Positions 8,570 to 15,183 of a stretch of DNA of 64,000 nt are shown in pieces; the stretch's first letter is position 1; each line of letters starts with the position of its first letter. The notes under the pieces are model-generated. The model had not been told where the DNA came from. It did not search any database and saw nothing but the letters and a program-made list of their open reading frames with translations. This DNA is from JAXDAY01 sp034679345 (GTDB taxonomy: Bacteria; Eisenbacteria; RBG-16-71-46; CAIMUX01; VGJL01): assembly GCA_034679345.1 (NCBI GenBank), contig JAXDAY010000023.1:1-64000 (forward strand). Reading direction: 5' to 3'. The position numbers and the translations under genes are program-made.

Positions 8570-8593
8570 AAATCACTAACCAGCACAACCATG
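8567..8593 (+). repeat. Upstream copy of the ATCACTAAC start-codon element
   Basis: This 27-nt element ends exactly at the ATG of the 8591 gene. It shares about 21 of 27 positions with 9095-9121, including AATCACTAAC versus GATCACTAAC and the closing CCATG. It has no Shine-Dalgarno core, unlike most genes around it. It begins in the stop codon of the replication-relaxation gene. Confidence 0.6.
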
Positions 8594-8917
8594 AGAACAC
8601 GACAGCTCGTGACGCCGGTGCTCTGGAGCGCCGTGGTCCTCGTCGCGGGAACGATCGAGTTCCTCCGTGGCTGCCTTCGTCTCGTCGCGATCCGTCCGAA
8701 GGGCGTGTTCGCGGTCGTGACGCTGGCTGTGCTCTGGCGCTCGAGCGGTCTTCTCGCCGAGCAGTTTCCTTTGGACCAGGTCCGACCCCTCGGGTACGGG
8801 ATCGGGTTCTGGGGAACGCTCGCGGTGGGGATCCTCGTCGCCGAGTTCGGTCTTCGGTCGCGGCTGCAGCGCCGCCTGTGGCGGAAACTCGCGAGGCGCT
8901 GGCGACTCGGACGGTGA
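8591..8917 (+). CDS. Small membrane protein, cassette 1
   Basis: The 108-residue product has two or three hydrophobic segments (about residues 8-24 LVTPVLWSAVVLVAG-like, 38-54 GVFAVVTLAVLW, and 68-88 GYGIGFWGTLAVGILVA) and a strongly basic C-terminus (RLQRRLWRKLARRWRLGR). It is probably an inner-membrane protein. No family is recognised. It lies in the first of two cassettes of nearly equal length (start-codon element, small gene, 24-bp downstream repeat), whose flanks are conserved although the encoded proteins show no clear similarity. Confidence 0.55.
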   Translation: MRTRQLVTPVLWSAVVLVAGTIEFLRGCLRLVAIRPKGVFAVVTLAVLWRSSGLLAEQFPLDQVRPLGYGIGFWGTLAVGILVAEFGLRSRLQRRLWRKLARRWRLGR

Positions 8918-8985
8918 CGACGTTCCCCGCGGGATCCGGCACCAAGACGCCGACCCACGCCTGCCGTCCCTCGATGCGCGTGACG

Positions 8986-9009
8986 GCGCGATCGCGGGCC
9001 GGCGCTTCC
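8986..9009 (+). repeat. Downstream cassette repeat, copy 1
   Basis: This is a 24-bp element containing GCGCGATCGCGG and CCGGCGCTTCC. Copy 2 at 9515-9538 differs at one position. It lies 68 bp after the first small gene. Confidence 0.6.
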
Positions 9010-9094
9010 CTCGTTCCGAGGTTTCCAATTCGATCCGGCGGCGGAGTCTGCCGGGCCGAATCCCTAGGTGTCCGGCTGGAGGAGCGTGGGCCCG

Positions 9095-9121
9095 TCAAGA
9101 TCACTAACGACAACACCCATG
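9095..9121 (+). repeat. Upstream copy 2 of the ATCACTAAC start-codon element
   Basis: This 27-nt element ends at the ATG of the 9119 gene. It has the same layout as 8567-8593 and also lacks a Shine-Dalgarno core. Confidence 0.6.
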
Positions 9122-9448
9122 CAGAATCGAATCGTGAAGTCGCTTCGTTTGTTCCTTGTGTTCGTCACCGCGGACCTGATCGATCGCTTCTTCGATCTGG
9201 TGCGCTTCGCTTCGCGCTGCGGACTCCGCTGCGCCGAGCTCTTGCTGGCTCAAGTCACCGTCTGTCGATCGCGGTACCTTCCCGACGTTATTGTGAATGC
9301 CGAAGGAGACGTCCTTCCTCCAAGGATTGCGACGCTCACCCGGCTCCAGCGGTTGGGGGTGTTCGCGGTCTTCGAACGCGGGCTCGAGTTCGGCAGACGC
9401 CGGCCGCTGCGAGACGTGATGGCGAGCGACTTGCGCGCCGAGAAGTGA
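9119..9448 (+). CDS. Small hypothetical protein, cassette 2
   Basis: The 109-residue product has an N-terminal amphipathic/hydrophobic stretch (VKSLRLFLVFVTADLIDRFFDLV) and a basic middle. There is no recognised domain. The start at 9119 is chosen because it sits in the same conserved start-codon element as the 8591 gene. The protein shows no clear similarity to that neighbour, although the flanking DNA is repeated. It is probably membrane-associated. Confidence 0.5.
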   Translation: MQNRIVKSLRLFLVFVTADLIDRFFDLVRFASRCGLRCAELLLAQVTVCRSRYLPDVIVNAEGDVLPPRIATLTRLQRLGVFAVFERGLEFGRRRPLRDVMASDLRAEK

Positions 9449-9514
9449 GGATTCTCCGCGTCCGACGCGAGGGCCCACGCGAGCGACGCGGTTCGTTCCG
9501 CGAGGCGCCGTCGA

Positions 9515-9538
9515 GCGCGATCGCGGTCCGGCGCTTCC
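9515..9538 (+). repeat. Downstream cassette repeat, copy 2
   Basis: This 24-bp element has 23 of 24 positions identical to 8986-9009. It lies 66 bp after the second small gene, so the two cassettes have matching geometry (element-to-element distances 528 and 529 bp). Confidence 0.6.
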
Positions 9539-9584
9539 TCCAGCCGGCAGAGTTCTCAAGTCGTCGCTCCGGGATCTACACGCC

Positions 9585-9851
9585 ATGACCCCGGACGCAC
9601 TTCCCGTGCAGCGGGATCCAGCACCCGCCTTCGCCTCCTTCGACGATCTGCCGCCGCTCCTCACACCCGAAGAGGCGGCCGTCCTCCTAAGGACGAGTCG
9701 CAAAGCTGTTTACAGCCTCGCCGAGCGCGGTCAGATCCCCGGCGTCGTGCGGATCGGAAGGCGGCTCCTCATCGAGCGGGATCCGCTGGTATCCTGGCTC
9801 CACCGAAGTCGCGCCGCGTCGCCGAAGGAGGTATCCAGGCGATGGGCGTGA
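9585..9851 (+). CDS. Excisionase-family DNA-binding protein (HTH_17)
   Basis: This is an 88-residue protein. Residues about 25-72 (LLTPEEAAVLLRTSRKAVYSLAERGQIPGVVRIGRRLLIERDPLVSWL) are the MerR-like winged helix-turn-helix of the excisionase/helix-turn-helix family 17. Such proteins bend DNA next to integrase sites and favour excision. Its 3' end overlaps the integrase start by 10 bp, the usual xis-int arrangement, which supports a role in controlling recombination of this element. Confidence 0.8.
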   Translation: MTPDALPVQRDPAPAFASFDDLPPLLTPEEAAVLLRTSRKAVYSLAERGQIPGVVRIGRRLLIERDPLVSWLHRSRAASPKEVSRRWA

Positions 9852-10975
9852 AGGTCAGGGAATACCACAGCGGAGGCTGGGAAGTGGATGTCGTTGCCAT
9901 GCTCCCGGACGGGAGGAGGATCCGGGACCGCCGCAAGGCGCCGGTCTCTTCCCGGACGGACGCGCTCCGCTGGGGGCGCGAACGGGAGCGGGAACTGCTC
10001 CGCCGCGGTCCCGAGCTCCTGCGAAAGGAGGTGCCGACACTCGAGGAGTTCGCACCCCGGTTCATCGAGGGGTACGCGACGGCGAACCGGCAGAAGCCCT
10101 CGGGGATCGCGGCGAAAGAGACGATCCTCAAGGTCCATCTCCTGCCGCGGCTCGGAGGGAAGCGGCTCGACGCGATCACGAACGAGGACATCCAGAAGAT
10201 CAAGTCGGGGCTCAGAGGGAAGGCGCCGAAGACGGTCAACAACGTCCTCAGCGTCCTCAAAAAGCTCCTCGACGTCGCGGTCGAGTGGGCCGTGATCGAC
10301 CGGGTACCATGCACGGTCCGCCTGCTTCCCATGAGCCACCCGAGCGAAGCGGAGCACCACAGCTTCGATGAATTCGAGCGGCTCGTCGAGGCCGCGGGCA
10401 GAATCGACAAGACCACCCTGCTCATCGTGCTCCTGGGAGGGGAAGCGGGCTTGAGGTGTGGCGAGATGATGGCGCTCCAGTGGACTGACATCGATCTCAG
10501 CAAACGCCAGCTCTGGGTGAAGCGCAGTGAATGGAAGGGGAAGATCACGGTCCCGAAAGGGGGACGGGCGCGTCTCGTGCCGCTCACCTCGCGTCTCGCG
10601 GAGGCGCTGCGCAGCCACCGGCACCTGAAGGGCGACCGGGTGCTCGCGCAGGAGAACGGGCAGCCCTTGACGCAGAAGATCGTGCAGGTCTGCGTGCGGA
10701 GAGCGGCACGGCTTGCGAATCTCGAGAACCGCGGGGTCCACGTGCTCCGGCACACCTTCTGCTCACATCTCGCCATGAAGGGCGCGCCGGCCCGGGCGAT
10801 CCAGGAGCTCGCGGGGCACAAGGACATGAGCACCACGCAGAGGTACATGCACCTGAGCCCGCGGGCGATCGAGGACGCGATCCGGCTGCTAGAAGGTCCG
10901 CCGCCTCGCCAGAATGGAGATATTCTGGAGGCGGCGGGAATTCTGGAGTCAACTCGAAGGGACAGAAGCAAATAA
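9842..10975 (+). CDS. int: Tyrosine recombinase/integrase of the element
   Basis: The 377-residue enzyme has an N-terminal SAM-like core-binding domain (about 60-155, TLEEFAPRFIEGYATANRQKP ... VNNVLSVLKKLLDVAVEW) and a C-terminal catalytic domain. Visible catalytic residues are R in AGLRCGEM (about 203), K in the KGGRAR strand, the HVLRH pair (about 302-305), H in AGHKDM (about 328) and the nucleophile Y in TTQRYMHLS (about 337). These are all six expected elements, so it should be active in site-specific recombination. The gene ends 3 bp before the 3' end of the ssrA gene, which fits integration at the tmRNA 3' end. Its last 50 bp carry a 16-bp copy of that end. Confidence 0.9.
   Translation: MGVKVREYHSGGWEVDVVAMLPDGRRIRDRRKAPVSSRTDALRWGRERERELLRRGPELLRKEVPTLEEFAPRFIEGYATANRQKPSGIAAKETILKVHLLPRLGGKRLDAITNEDIQKIKSGLRGKAPKTVNNVLSVLKKLLDVAVEWAVIDRVPCTVRLLPMSHPSEAEHHSFDEFERLVEAAGRIDKTTLLIVLLGGEAGLRCGEMMALQWTDIDLSKRQLWVKRSEWKGKITVPKGGRARLVPLTSRLAEALRSHRHLKGDRVLAQENGQPLTQKIVQVCVRRAARLANLENRGVHVLRHTFCSHLAMKGAPARAIQELAGHKDMSTTQRYMHLSPRAIEDAIRLLEGPPPRQNGDILEAAGILESTRRDRSK
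10926..10941. repeat. 16-bp copy of the tmRNA 3' end inside the integrase gene
   Basis: TGGAGGCGGCGGGAAT is identical to 10979-10994, the last bases of ssrA (antisense). It is flanked by a direct ATTCTGGAG repeat. It may be a secondary or ancestral attachment core. Confidence 0.55.
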
Positions 10976-10978
10976 CTG

Positions 10979-10994
10979 TGGAGGCGGCGGGAAT
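10979..10994. other. Probable attachment site core at the tmRNA 3' end
   Basis: The element's integrase gene abuts this point and the T-arm/acceptor end of ssrA starts here, the usual target of many tyrosine integrases. The partner att site on the far side of the element is not in the window. Confidence 0.55.
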
Positions 10995-11317
10995 CGAACC
11001 CGCGTCCGAAAGAAGATCGATCAGAACGTCTACGTGCGTGTTCGGTCGTTTGAATCTCGTCCCTCAGGCTCCGGCCGACAGGATCCGCTTGGGACCAGCC
11101 CCATTCGTTTCGCCGCGCTGACGAGGCGCTCACGCGACTAGCCGTCTGTATCGGCGTCCTTCCGCAACCCAGTCGGCGCAATCACAGAGGACGGGCTACC
11201 TAAGCAGCCAGTGCCAATTCAGTGTTGGCAGTTGTGTTTTGCCAAGGGATTTACGAGGCCCTGGCGGCTCGGCACGCAGTCCGGACTCCACTTCCCCCGT
11301 CGAAACCAGGCGCCCCC
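10979..11317 (-). ncRNA. ssrA: tmRNA (transfer-messenger RNA)
   Basis: The RNA is about 339 nt and rescues stalled ribosomes with SmpB (gene at 16645-17136). Its 5' end GGGGGCG pairs with the 3' end CGCCTCC as a 7-bp acceptor stem with one G-U. The T arm is GCGGG-TTCGATT-CCCGC. The 5' tRNA-like part carries the hallmark CTGGTTTCGACGG. An internal frame reads ANTELALAA followed by TAG, a typical degradation tag; the exact resume codon is uncertain. CCA is not encoded. It lies 15 nt downstream of tRNA-Lys on the same strand, so the two are probably co-transcribed. The 3' end is the apparent integration site of the element. Confidence 0.93.
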
Positions 11318-11332
11318 AGTTTCAGAGAAGCT

Positions 11333-11405
<73 letters not shown>

Positions 11406-11428
11406 CCACGCGAGGCGAACACCCGCGC

Positions 11429-11458
11429 AGTGTATGCCCATCGTCAAGATCGGGTCAA
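11429..11458 (-). promoter_or_regulatory. Promoter of tRNA-Lys and tmRNA
   Basis: Reading on the minus strand, TTGACC and TACACT are separated by 18 nt, and the -10 box ends 24 nt before the tRNA 5' end. No other promoter is seen between the tRNA and ssrA. Confidence 0.6.
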
Positions 11459-11510
11459 GGGCGGTGGGCCCTCGATCGCCCCCGCCGCGGATCGCGACGC
11501 TCCACTCTCG

Positions 11511-11978
11511 CTAGAACGGAACGTCGCTGTCGTCTCCCGCGGCGACGGGTCCGGGATCTCCGAGGTCGGGGCCGTAATCGTCCGCGGGAACCATCGTTCT
11601 TCCGCCTCCTCCGCCCACGGCCGCGCCCTCGCCCTCCGATGCGCCGCCGCGCCCCCCGAGCATCTGGAAGCCCTGCGCCACGACTTCAGTCGTGTACCGC
11701 GTCTGTCCTTGCTGGTCCTGCCACTGTCGAGTCTGCAGCCTTCCCTCGACGAAGATCTGACGCCCCTTGCGCAGGTACTGGGCCGCGATCTCGGCCTGCC
11801 TCCCGAACAGGACGACCCGGTGCCACTCGGTCCTCTCCTGCCGGTTTCCGTCCCGGTCGGTCCACTGAGAGCTCGTCGCGAGCCTCAGGTTCACCACCGA
11901 GCCGCCGGATGGCATCGACCTGGACTCGGGGTCCGCCCCCAAGTTGCCGATCAGCAATACCTTGTTGAGTCCGCTCAT
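11511..11978 (-). CDS. ssb: Single-stranded DNA-binding protein
   Basis: This is a 155-residue SSB. The OB fold covers residues 1-108 (LNKVLLIGNLGADPESR, WHRVVLFGRQAEIAAQYLRKGRQIFVEGRLQTR, TTEVVAQGFQMLG). A glycine-rich linker follows, then the acidic C-terminal tip DDSDVPF, which recruits replication and repair partners. The protein coats ssDNA as a tetramer during replication, recombination and repair. It lies alone between tRNA genes. The GGAGAAC-like site before the ATG at 11978 supports the start. Length and tail are normal for the family. Confidence 0.95.
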   Translation of the reverse strand: MSGLNKVLLIGNLGADPESRSMPSGGSVVNLRLATSSQWTDRDGNRQERTEWHRVVLFGRQAEIAAQYLRKGRQIFVEGRLQTRQWQDQQGQTRYTTEVVAQGFQMLGGRGGASEGEGAAVGGGGGRTMVPADDYGPDLGDPGPVAAGDDSDVPF

Positions 11979-12034
11979 CTGTTCTCCCTTCCGTTAGTCC
12001 GACTCACCCCCAGAGAAGCCGGTTGCCCATGCCC

Positions 12035-12063
12035 TTGTCAATGCGGTGGCGGTGCCGTAGGAT
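12035..12063 (+). promoter_or_regulatory. Promoter of the tRNA-Pro/His/Arg cluster
   Basis: TTGTCA and TAGGAT are separated by 17 nt. The -10 box lies 26 nt before tRNA-Pro. Confidence 0.6.
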
Positions 12064-12089
12064 CCGTCGTGCCCCCAGGTCGATTTCCA

Positions 12090-12163
<74 letters not shown>

Positions 12164-12187
12164 CGGACACTCCGGAACGGATAGGGT

Positions 12188-12261
12188 GGTGGGTGTAGCT
12201 CAGTTGGTAGAGCACTGGATTGTGGTTCCAGGTGTCGTGGGTTCAAGCCCCATCACCCACC
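12188..12261 (+). tRNA. tRNA-His (GUG)
   Basis: The acceptor is GTGGGTG / CACCCAC with the histidine-specific extra G at the 5' end (12188) opposite C at 12261. The anticodon is GTG. Confidence 0.95.
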
Positions 12262-12295
12262 CCATCTCTTTTCCGGCCTCGTCCCGCACCGACGC

Positions 12296-12372
12296 GCGCC
12301 CGTAGCTCAGTAGGATAGAGCAGCGGATTTCTAATCCGCGGGTCGGGGGTTCGATCCCCTCCGGGCGCGCCA
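12296..12372 (+). tRNA. tRNA-Arg (UCU)
   Basis: The acceptor is GCGCCCG / CGGGCGC, the anticodon TCT in TTTCTAA, the T loop TTCGATC and the discriminator G. Unlike its neighbours it is followed by an encoded CCA. Confidence 0.93.
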
Positions 12373-12376
12373 CTCG

Positions 12377-12976
12377 CTACCGAAGCAGGAATCGTTCCGC
12401 GATCACCTTGCGCATCCGCGCCATCGCGAGTCCCCGATGACTGATCCGATCCTTCTCCTCCACGCTCATCTCGGCAAACGTCCGCCCCGCCGATGGGACG
12501 AAGAAGACCGGATCGTAGCCGAACCCGTCGCTCCCTCGGCTCTCGGTGAGGATGCGTCCCTCGCAGACTCCCTCGACCAGGACATCGCTGCCCGCCGGCT
12601 CGGCGAGGGCGATCACGCAGCGAAAGCGCGCCCCCCGGCGATTCTCCGGGACTCCGGCCATCCGTTCGAGCAGCAGCCGCACGTTATCGGCGTAGCTCGC
12701 CCCGGCTCCGGCGTAGCGGCTGCTGTAGATTCCCGGCTCCCCGTCCAGGGCGTCGACCTCGAGGCCCGTGTCGTCCCCGACCGCCGGGAGCCCGGTCGCA
12801 TCGCAGAGCGCCCGCGCCTTCTTGACGGCGTTCTCGTCGAGGGTGGCGCCGTCCTCGACCACCTCGGGGATGCCCGGGAAGTCCTCACGCGTCAGGATCT
12901 CGACGGCAAGCCCGGAGAGCGCGTGACGCAGCTCCCGCACCTTGTCCCGATTCGCCGTTGCGAGGACGATCCTCAA
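12377..12976 (-). CDS. rdgB: XTP/dITP diphosphatase (non-canonical purine NTP pyrophosphatase)
   Basis: The 199-residue enzyme hydrolyses dITP, dXTP and their ribo forms to monophosphates and keeps deaminated purines out of DNA. Motifs of the Ham1/RdgB family are visible: TANRDKVREL near the N-terminus, FPGIPEVVEDGATLDENAVKKA, VGDDTGLEVDALDGEPGIYSSRYAG, and SRGSDGFGYDPVFFVPSAG-RTFAEMSVEEKDRISHRG. The start is taken as TTG at 12976, overlapping the rph stop, because homologues begin just before ATAN. The frame itself is open far upstream inside rph. It is the last gene of the smpB-murI-rph-rdgB operon. Confidence 0.92.
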   Translation of the reverse strand: MRIVLATANRDKVRELRHALSGLAVEILTREDFPGIPEVVEDGATLDENAVKKARALCDATGLPAVGDDTGLEVDALDGEPGIYSSRYAGAGASYADNVRLLLERMAGVPENRRGARFRCVIALAEPAGSDVLVEGVCEGRILTESRGSDGFGYDPVFFVPSAGRTFAEMSVEEKDRISHRGLAMARMRKVIAERFLLR

Positions 12977-13752
12977 TGCCCGCCCTCGAACAGGCGTCCT
13001 GGCACCTCCCCCCGGACCAGCGCTCGATCCTGGGCGCGGAACATCCCCTTCAGTCCCCGTCTCGCGATCCGGATCAGCCGCGCGATCTCCTTCTCCTCGA
13101 AGGGATCGCCTTCGGCCGCGCCCTGGATCTCCACCAGGCGGCCGTCGCTCGTCCCTACGATGTTGAGGTCGACCTGCGCCCGGGAATCCTCTTCGTGGCA
13201 TAGATCAAGCAGTCCCTCCCCATCGACCAGCCCGACGCTGACCGCGGCAATCTGACAGCGAATCGGATCGGCCGCGAGGCGTCTCTCGGCGCGCATGCGC
13301 GCGAAGCAGTCCTGAAGGGCGACCCAACTGGCGGTGATCGCGGCCACCCGGGTCCCGCCATCCGCCTCCAGGACGTCGCAGTCGACGATGACCGTCCTCT
13401 CGCCGAGCGCTCTGCGATCCACCGCGGCGCGCAGGCAGCGGCCGATCAGTCGCTGGATCTCGTATGAGCGCCCCGACGTCTTCCCGCGCGGCGCTCGCTC
13501 CGGCACCGAGCGGGGAAGCATGGCGTACTCCGCGGTGACCCAGCCTCCACCCCCGTGCGCGCCCTTCGAGCGCATCCAGGGGGGCAGCTTCTCCTCCACG
13601 GTGACGGCGCAGAGAACTTGCGTGTTCCCGAGCCGGATCCAGGCCGAGCCCTCGGCGAGTCGCGCGACGCCGCGCCGGATCGTCACGGGCCGCAGCCGCC
13701 CCGCGCTCCGGCCGTCGGCGCGCGCGCGGCCCGAGACCGTCTCAGCGCTCAT
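12973..13752 (-). CDS. rph: Ribonuclease PH
   Basis: The 259-residue enzyme is a phosphate-dependent 3'-5' exoribonuclease that trims tRNA 3' ends. It begins with RADGRSAGRLRPVTIRRG, then EGSAWIRLGNTQVLCAVTVEEKLPPWM. The key GGGWVTAEYAMLPRSVPERAPR ... GRSYEIQRLIGRCLRAAVD phosphate- and RNA-binding segments are intact, as is DCDVLEADGGTRVAAITA with its catalytic acidic residues. The start ATG overlaps the end of murI by 11 bp and the stop overlaps the TTG start of rdgB. The rph-rdgB pair is a widespread gene order. Confidence 0.95.
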   Translation of the reverse strand: MSAETVSGRARADGRSAGRLRPVTIRRGVARLAEGSAWIRLGNTQVLCAVTVEEKLPPWMRSKGAHGGGGWVTAEYAMLPRSVPERAPRGKTSGRSYEIQRLIGRCLRAAVDRRALGERTVIVDCDVLEADGGTRVAAITASWVALQDCFARMRAERRLAADPIRCQIAAVSVGLVDGEGLLDLCHEEDSRAQVDLNIVGTSDGRLVEIQGAAEGDPFEEKEIARLIRIARRGLKGMFRAQDRALVRGEVPGRLFEGGH

Positions 13753-14617
13753 ACCAGGGAAGATCCGACTGCTCGATCCACTGAATCTCCTCGATTCCCT
13801 CGCCCAGAAAGCGGCTTCCGACCTCGCGGAATCGTAGCGGAATGTCGCTCAGGAAGAAACGCCGCTCCCCCCGCTCCTTGGAGTCGCGCCGCAGGCCGAG
13901 CGACTCCAAGCGCTCCCCCGCGGCGCGCACGGTCGCCTCGGCGGTGTCGATGAGCGTGATGCCGGAGCCCATCACCTCGGCGATCACCGGCCGCAGGATC
14001 GGGTAGTGGGTGCAGCCGAGGATCGCCGTGTCGATCCCCTTCTCGATCAAGGGCAGCAGATAGGTCTCGGCCACGCGGCGCGGAATCTCTCCGTCGATCC
14101 ATCCCTCCTCTGCCAGCGGGACGAAGAGCGGGCAGGCCGCGCCCTCGACCCCAACGCGCCGGTCGATCGCCTCGATCGCGCGCACATAGGCCTGTGACTG
14201 AATCGTTCCCGATGTGCCGATCACGCCGATCTTCCCGTTGCGAGTGCGCTGGATCGCCTCGGCGGCGCCAGGCTCGATCACGCCGATCAGAGGGACCTCG
14301 AATCGGCGGGAGAGCGTGTCGATCGCCACGGCGCTCGCCGTGTTGCAGGCGACGACGATGAACTTGACTCCTTGCCGCAGGAGGAAGTGGGTGTTCTCGA
14401 TCGAGAATCGCGTCACCGTCGCGGGCGATTTGCTCCCGTACGGTACGCGGGCGGAATCGCCGAAGTAGACGACATGCTCGCTGGGAAGCTGGCGCAGGAT
14501 CTCCCGCACGACGGTCAGGCCCCCGATGCCCGAATCGAAGACTCCGATCGGACGCTCGCTCGGGACCCCCTCGCGCCGTGGGAGATCCGGTTCGGTGGAG
14601 CCCGCAGCGCCGGTCAC
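13742..14617 (-). CDS. murI: Glutamate racemase
   Basis: The 291-residue enzyme makes D-glutamate for peptidoglycan. It shows RPIGVFDSGIGGLTVVREI and YFGDSARVPYG. The two catalytic cysteines are in VACNTASAVA and GCTHYPIL. The start is GTG at 14617, overlapping the stop of the gerM-domain gene (GTGA); upstream residues in the open frame are GC-rich noise. It sits in a cell-envelope operon with a GerM-domain protein and a degenerate amidase, then overlaps rph by 11 bp. Confidence 0.95.
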   Translation of the reverse strand: MTGAAGSTEPDLPRREGVPSERPIGVFDSGIGGLTVVREILRQLPSEHVVYFGDSARVPYGSKSPATVTRFSIENTHFLLRQGVKFIVVACNTASAVAIDTLSRRFEVPLIGVIEPGAAEAIQRTRNGKIGVIGTSGTIQSQAYVRAIEAIDRRVGVEGAACPLFVPLAEEGWIDGEIPRRVAETYLLPLIEKGIDTAILGCTHYPILRPVIAEVMGSGITLIDTAEATVRAAGERLESLGLRRDSKERGERRFFLSDIPLRFREVGSRFLGEGIEEIQWIEQSDLPWYER

Positions 14618-15183
14618 GATTCCCAGTCCTCGGTGAAGCCCCGGAACCCCACGGGCTCCAACGGCAGATCGATCGCGATCGCTCCCGGAGGGCGCTCGAT
14701 GATCTTTCCCTCGACGAGGATCTGGATGCGCCGGGCGGCGGGGACATTCTCCGTGATCGAGCAGACGAGCCCGCCGACGCTCACCCACTCGAGCCCGTCG
14801 CCCCTGGGCCACCGCGTGAGAAGCTCGGATGTGAGATCCAGGTAAACGGTCCCATCCTGCGCGAGGAAGACTCCACGCACGCGCACCGCGGGATTGAATC
14901 CCGCGATGCGGCTGCGCGACCCGCGCAGATACTCCGTCACGATCCGCTCGATCATCGCCTCCTCGCCGCCGAGATCGGGAATCGCTCGATCCTCGCCTTC
15001 CAGCCCCACGCGATCCCGCGAGCCATAGAAGAGCTGGATCATCCGCGTCGGCGCTCCGGGCTCGACTCCGCCGCCGTGTTGCACGTTGGGCGGTTGCCCG
15101 AGCACCCCGAGCAGGGCCCGCACGAGGAGAACGCCGGCCACGAGGAGAACGCCGATCGCCGCAATCCAGATGAGGCGCCTCAT
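14614..15183 (-). CDS. GerM-domain membrane-anchored protein
   Basis: The 189-residue product has an N-terminal membrane anchor (LIWIAAIGVLLVAGVLLVRALLG). A GerM-like domain follows, with IERIVTEYLRGSRSR, RVRGVFLAQDGTVYLDLTSEL, and SVGGLVCSITENVPAARRIQILVEGK. GerM domains occur in spore-germination and envelope proteins, often next to an N-acetylmuramoyl-L-alanine amidase, exactly as here. A role in peptidoglycan remodelling or protein interaction at the wall is therefore plausible. The start ATG at 15183 overlaps the amidase-like gene stop (ATGA), and its stop overlaps the GTG of murI. Confidence 0.8.
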   Translation of the reverse strand: MRRLIWIAAIGVLLVAGVLLVRALLGVLGQPPNVQHGGGVEPGAPTRMIQLFYGSRDRVGLEGEDRAIPDLGGEEAMIERIVTEYLRGSRSRIAGFNPAVRVRGVFLAQDGTVYLDLTSELLTRWPRGDGLEWVSVGGLVCSITENVPAARRIQILVEGKIIERPPGAIAIDLPLEPVGFRGFTEDWES

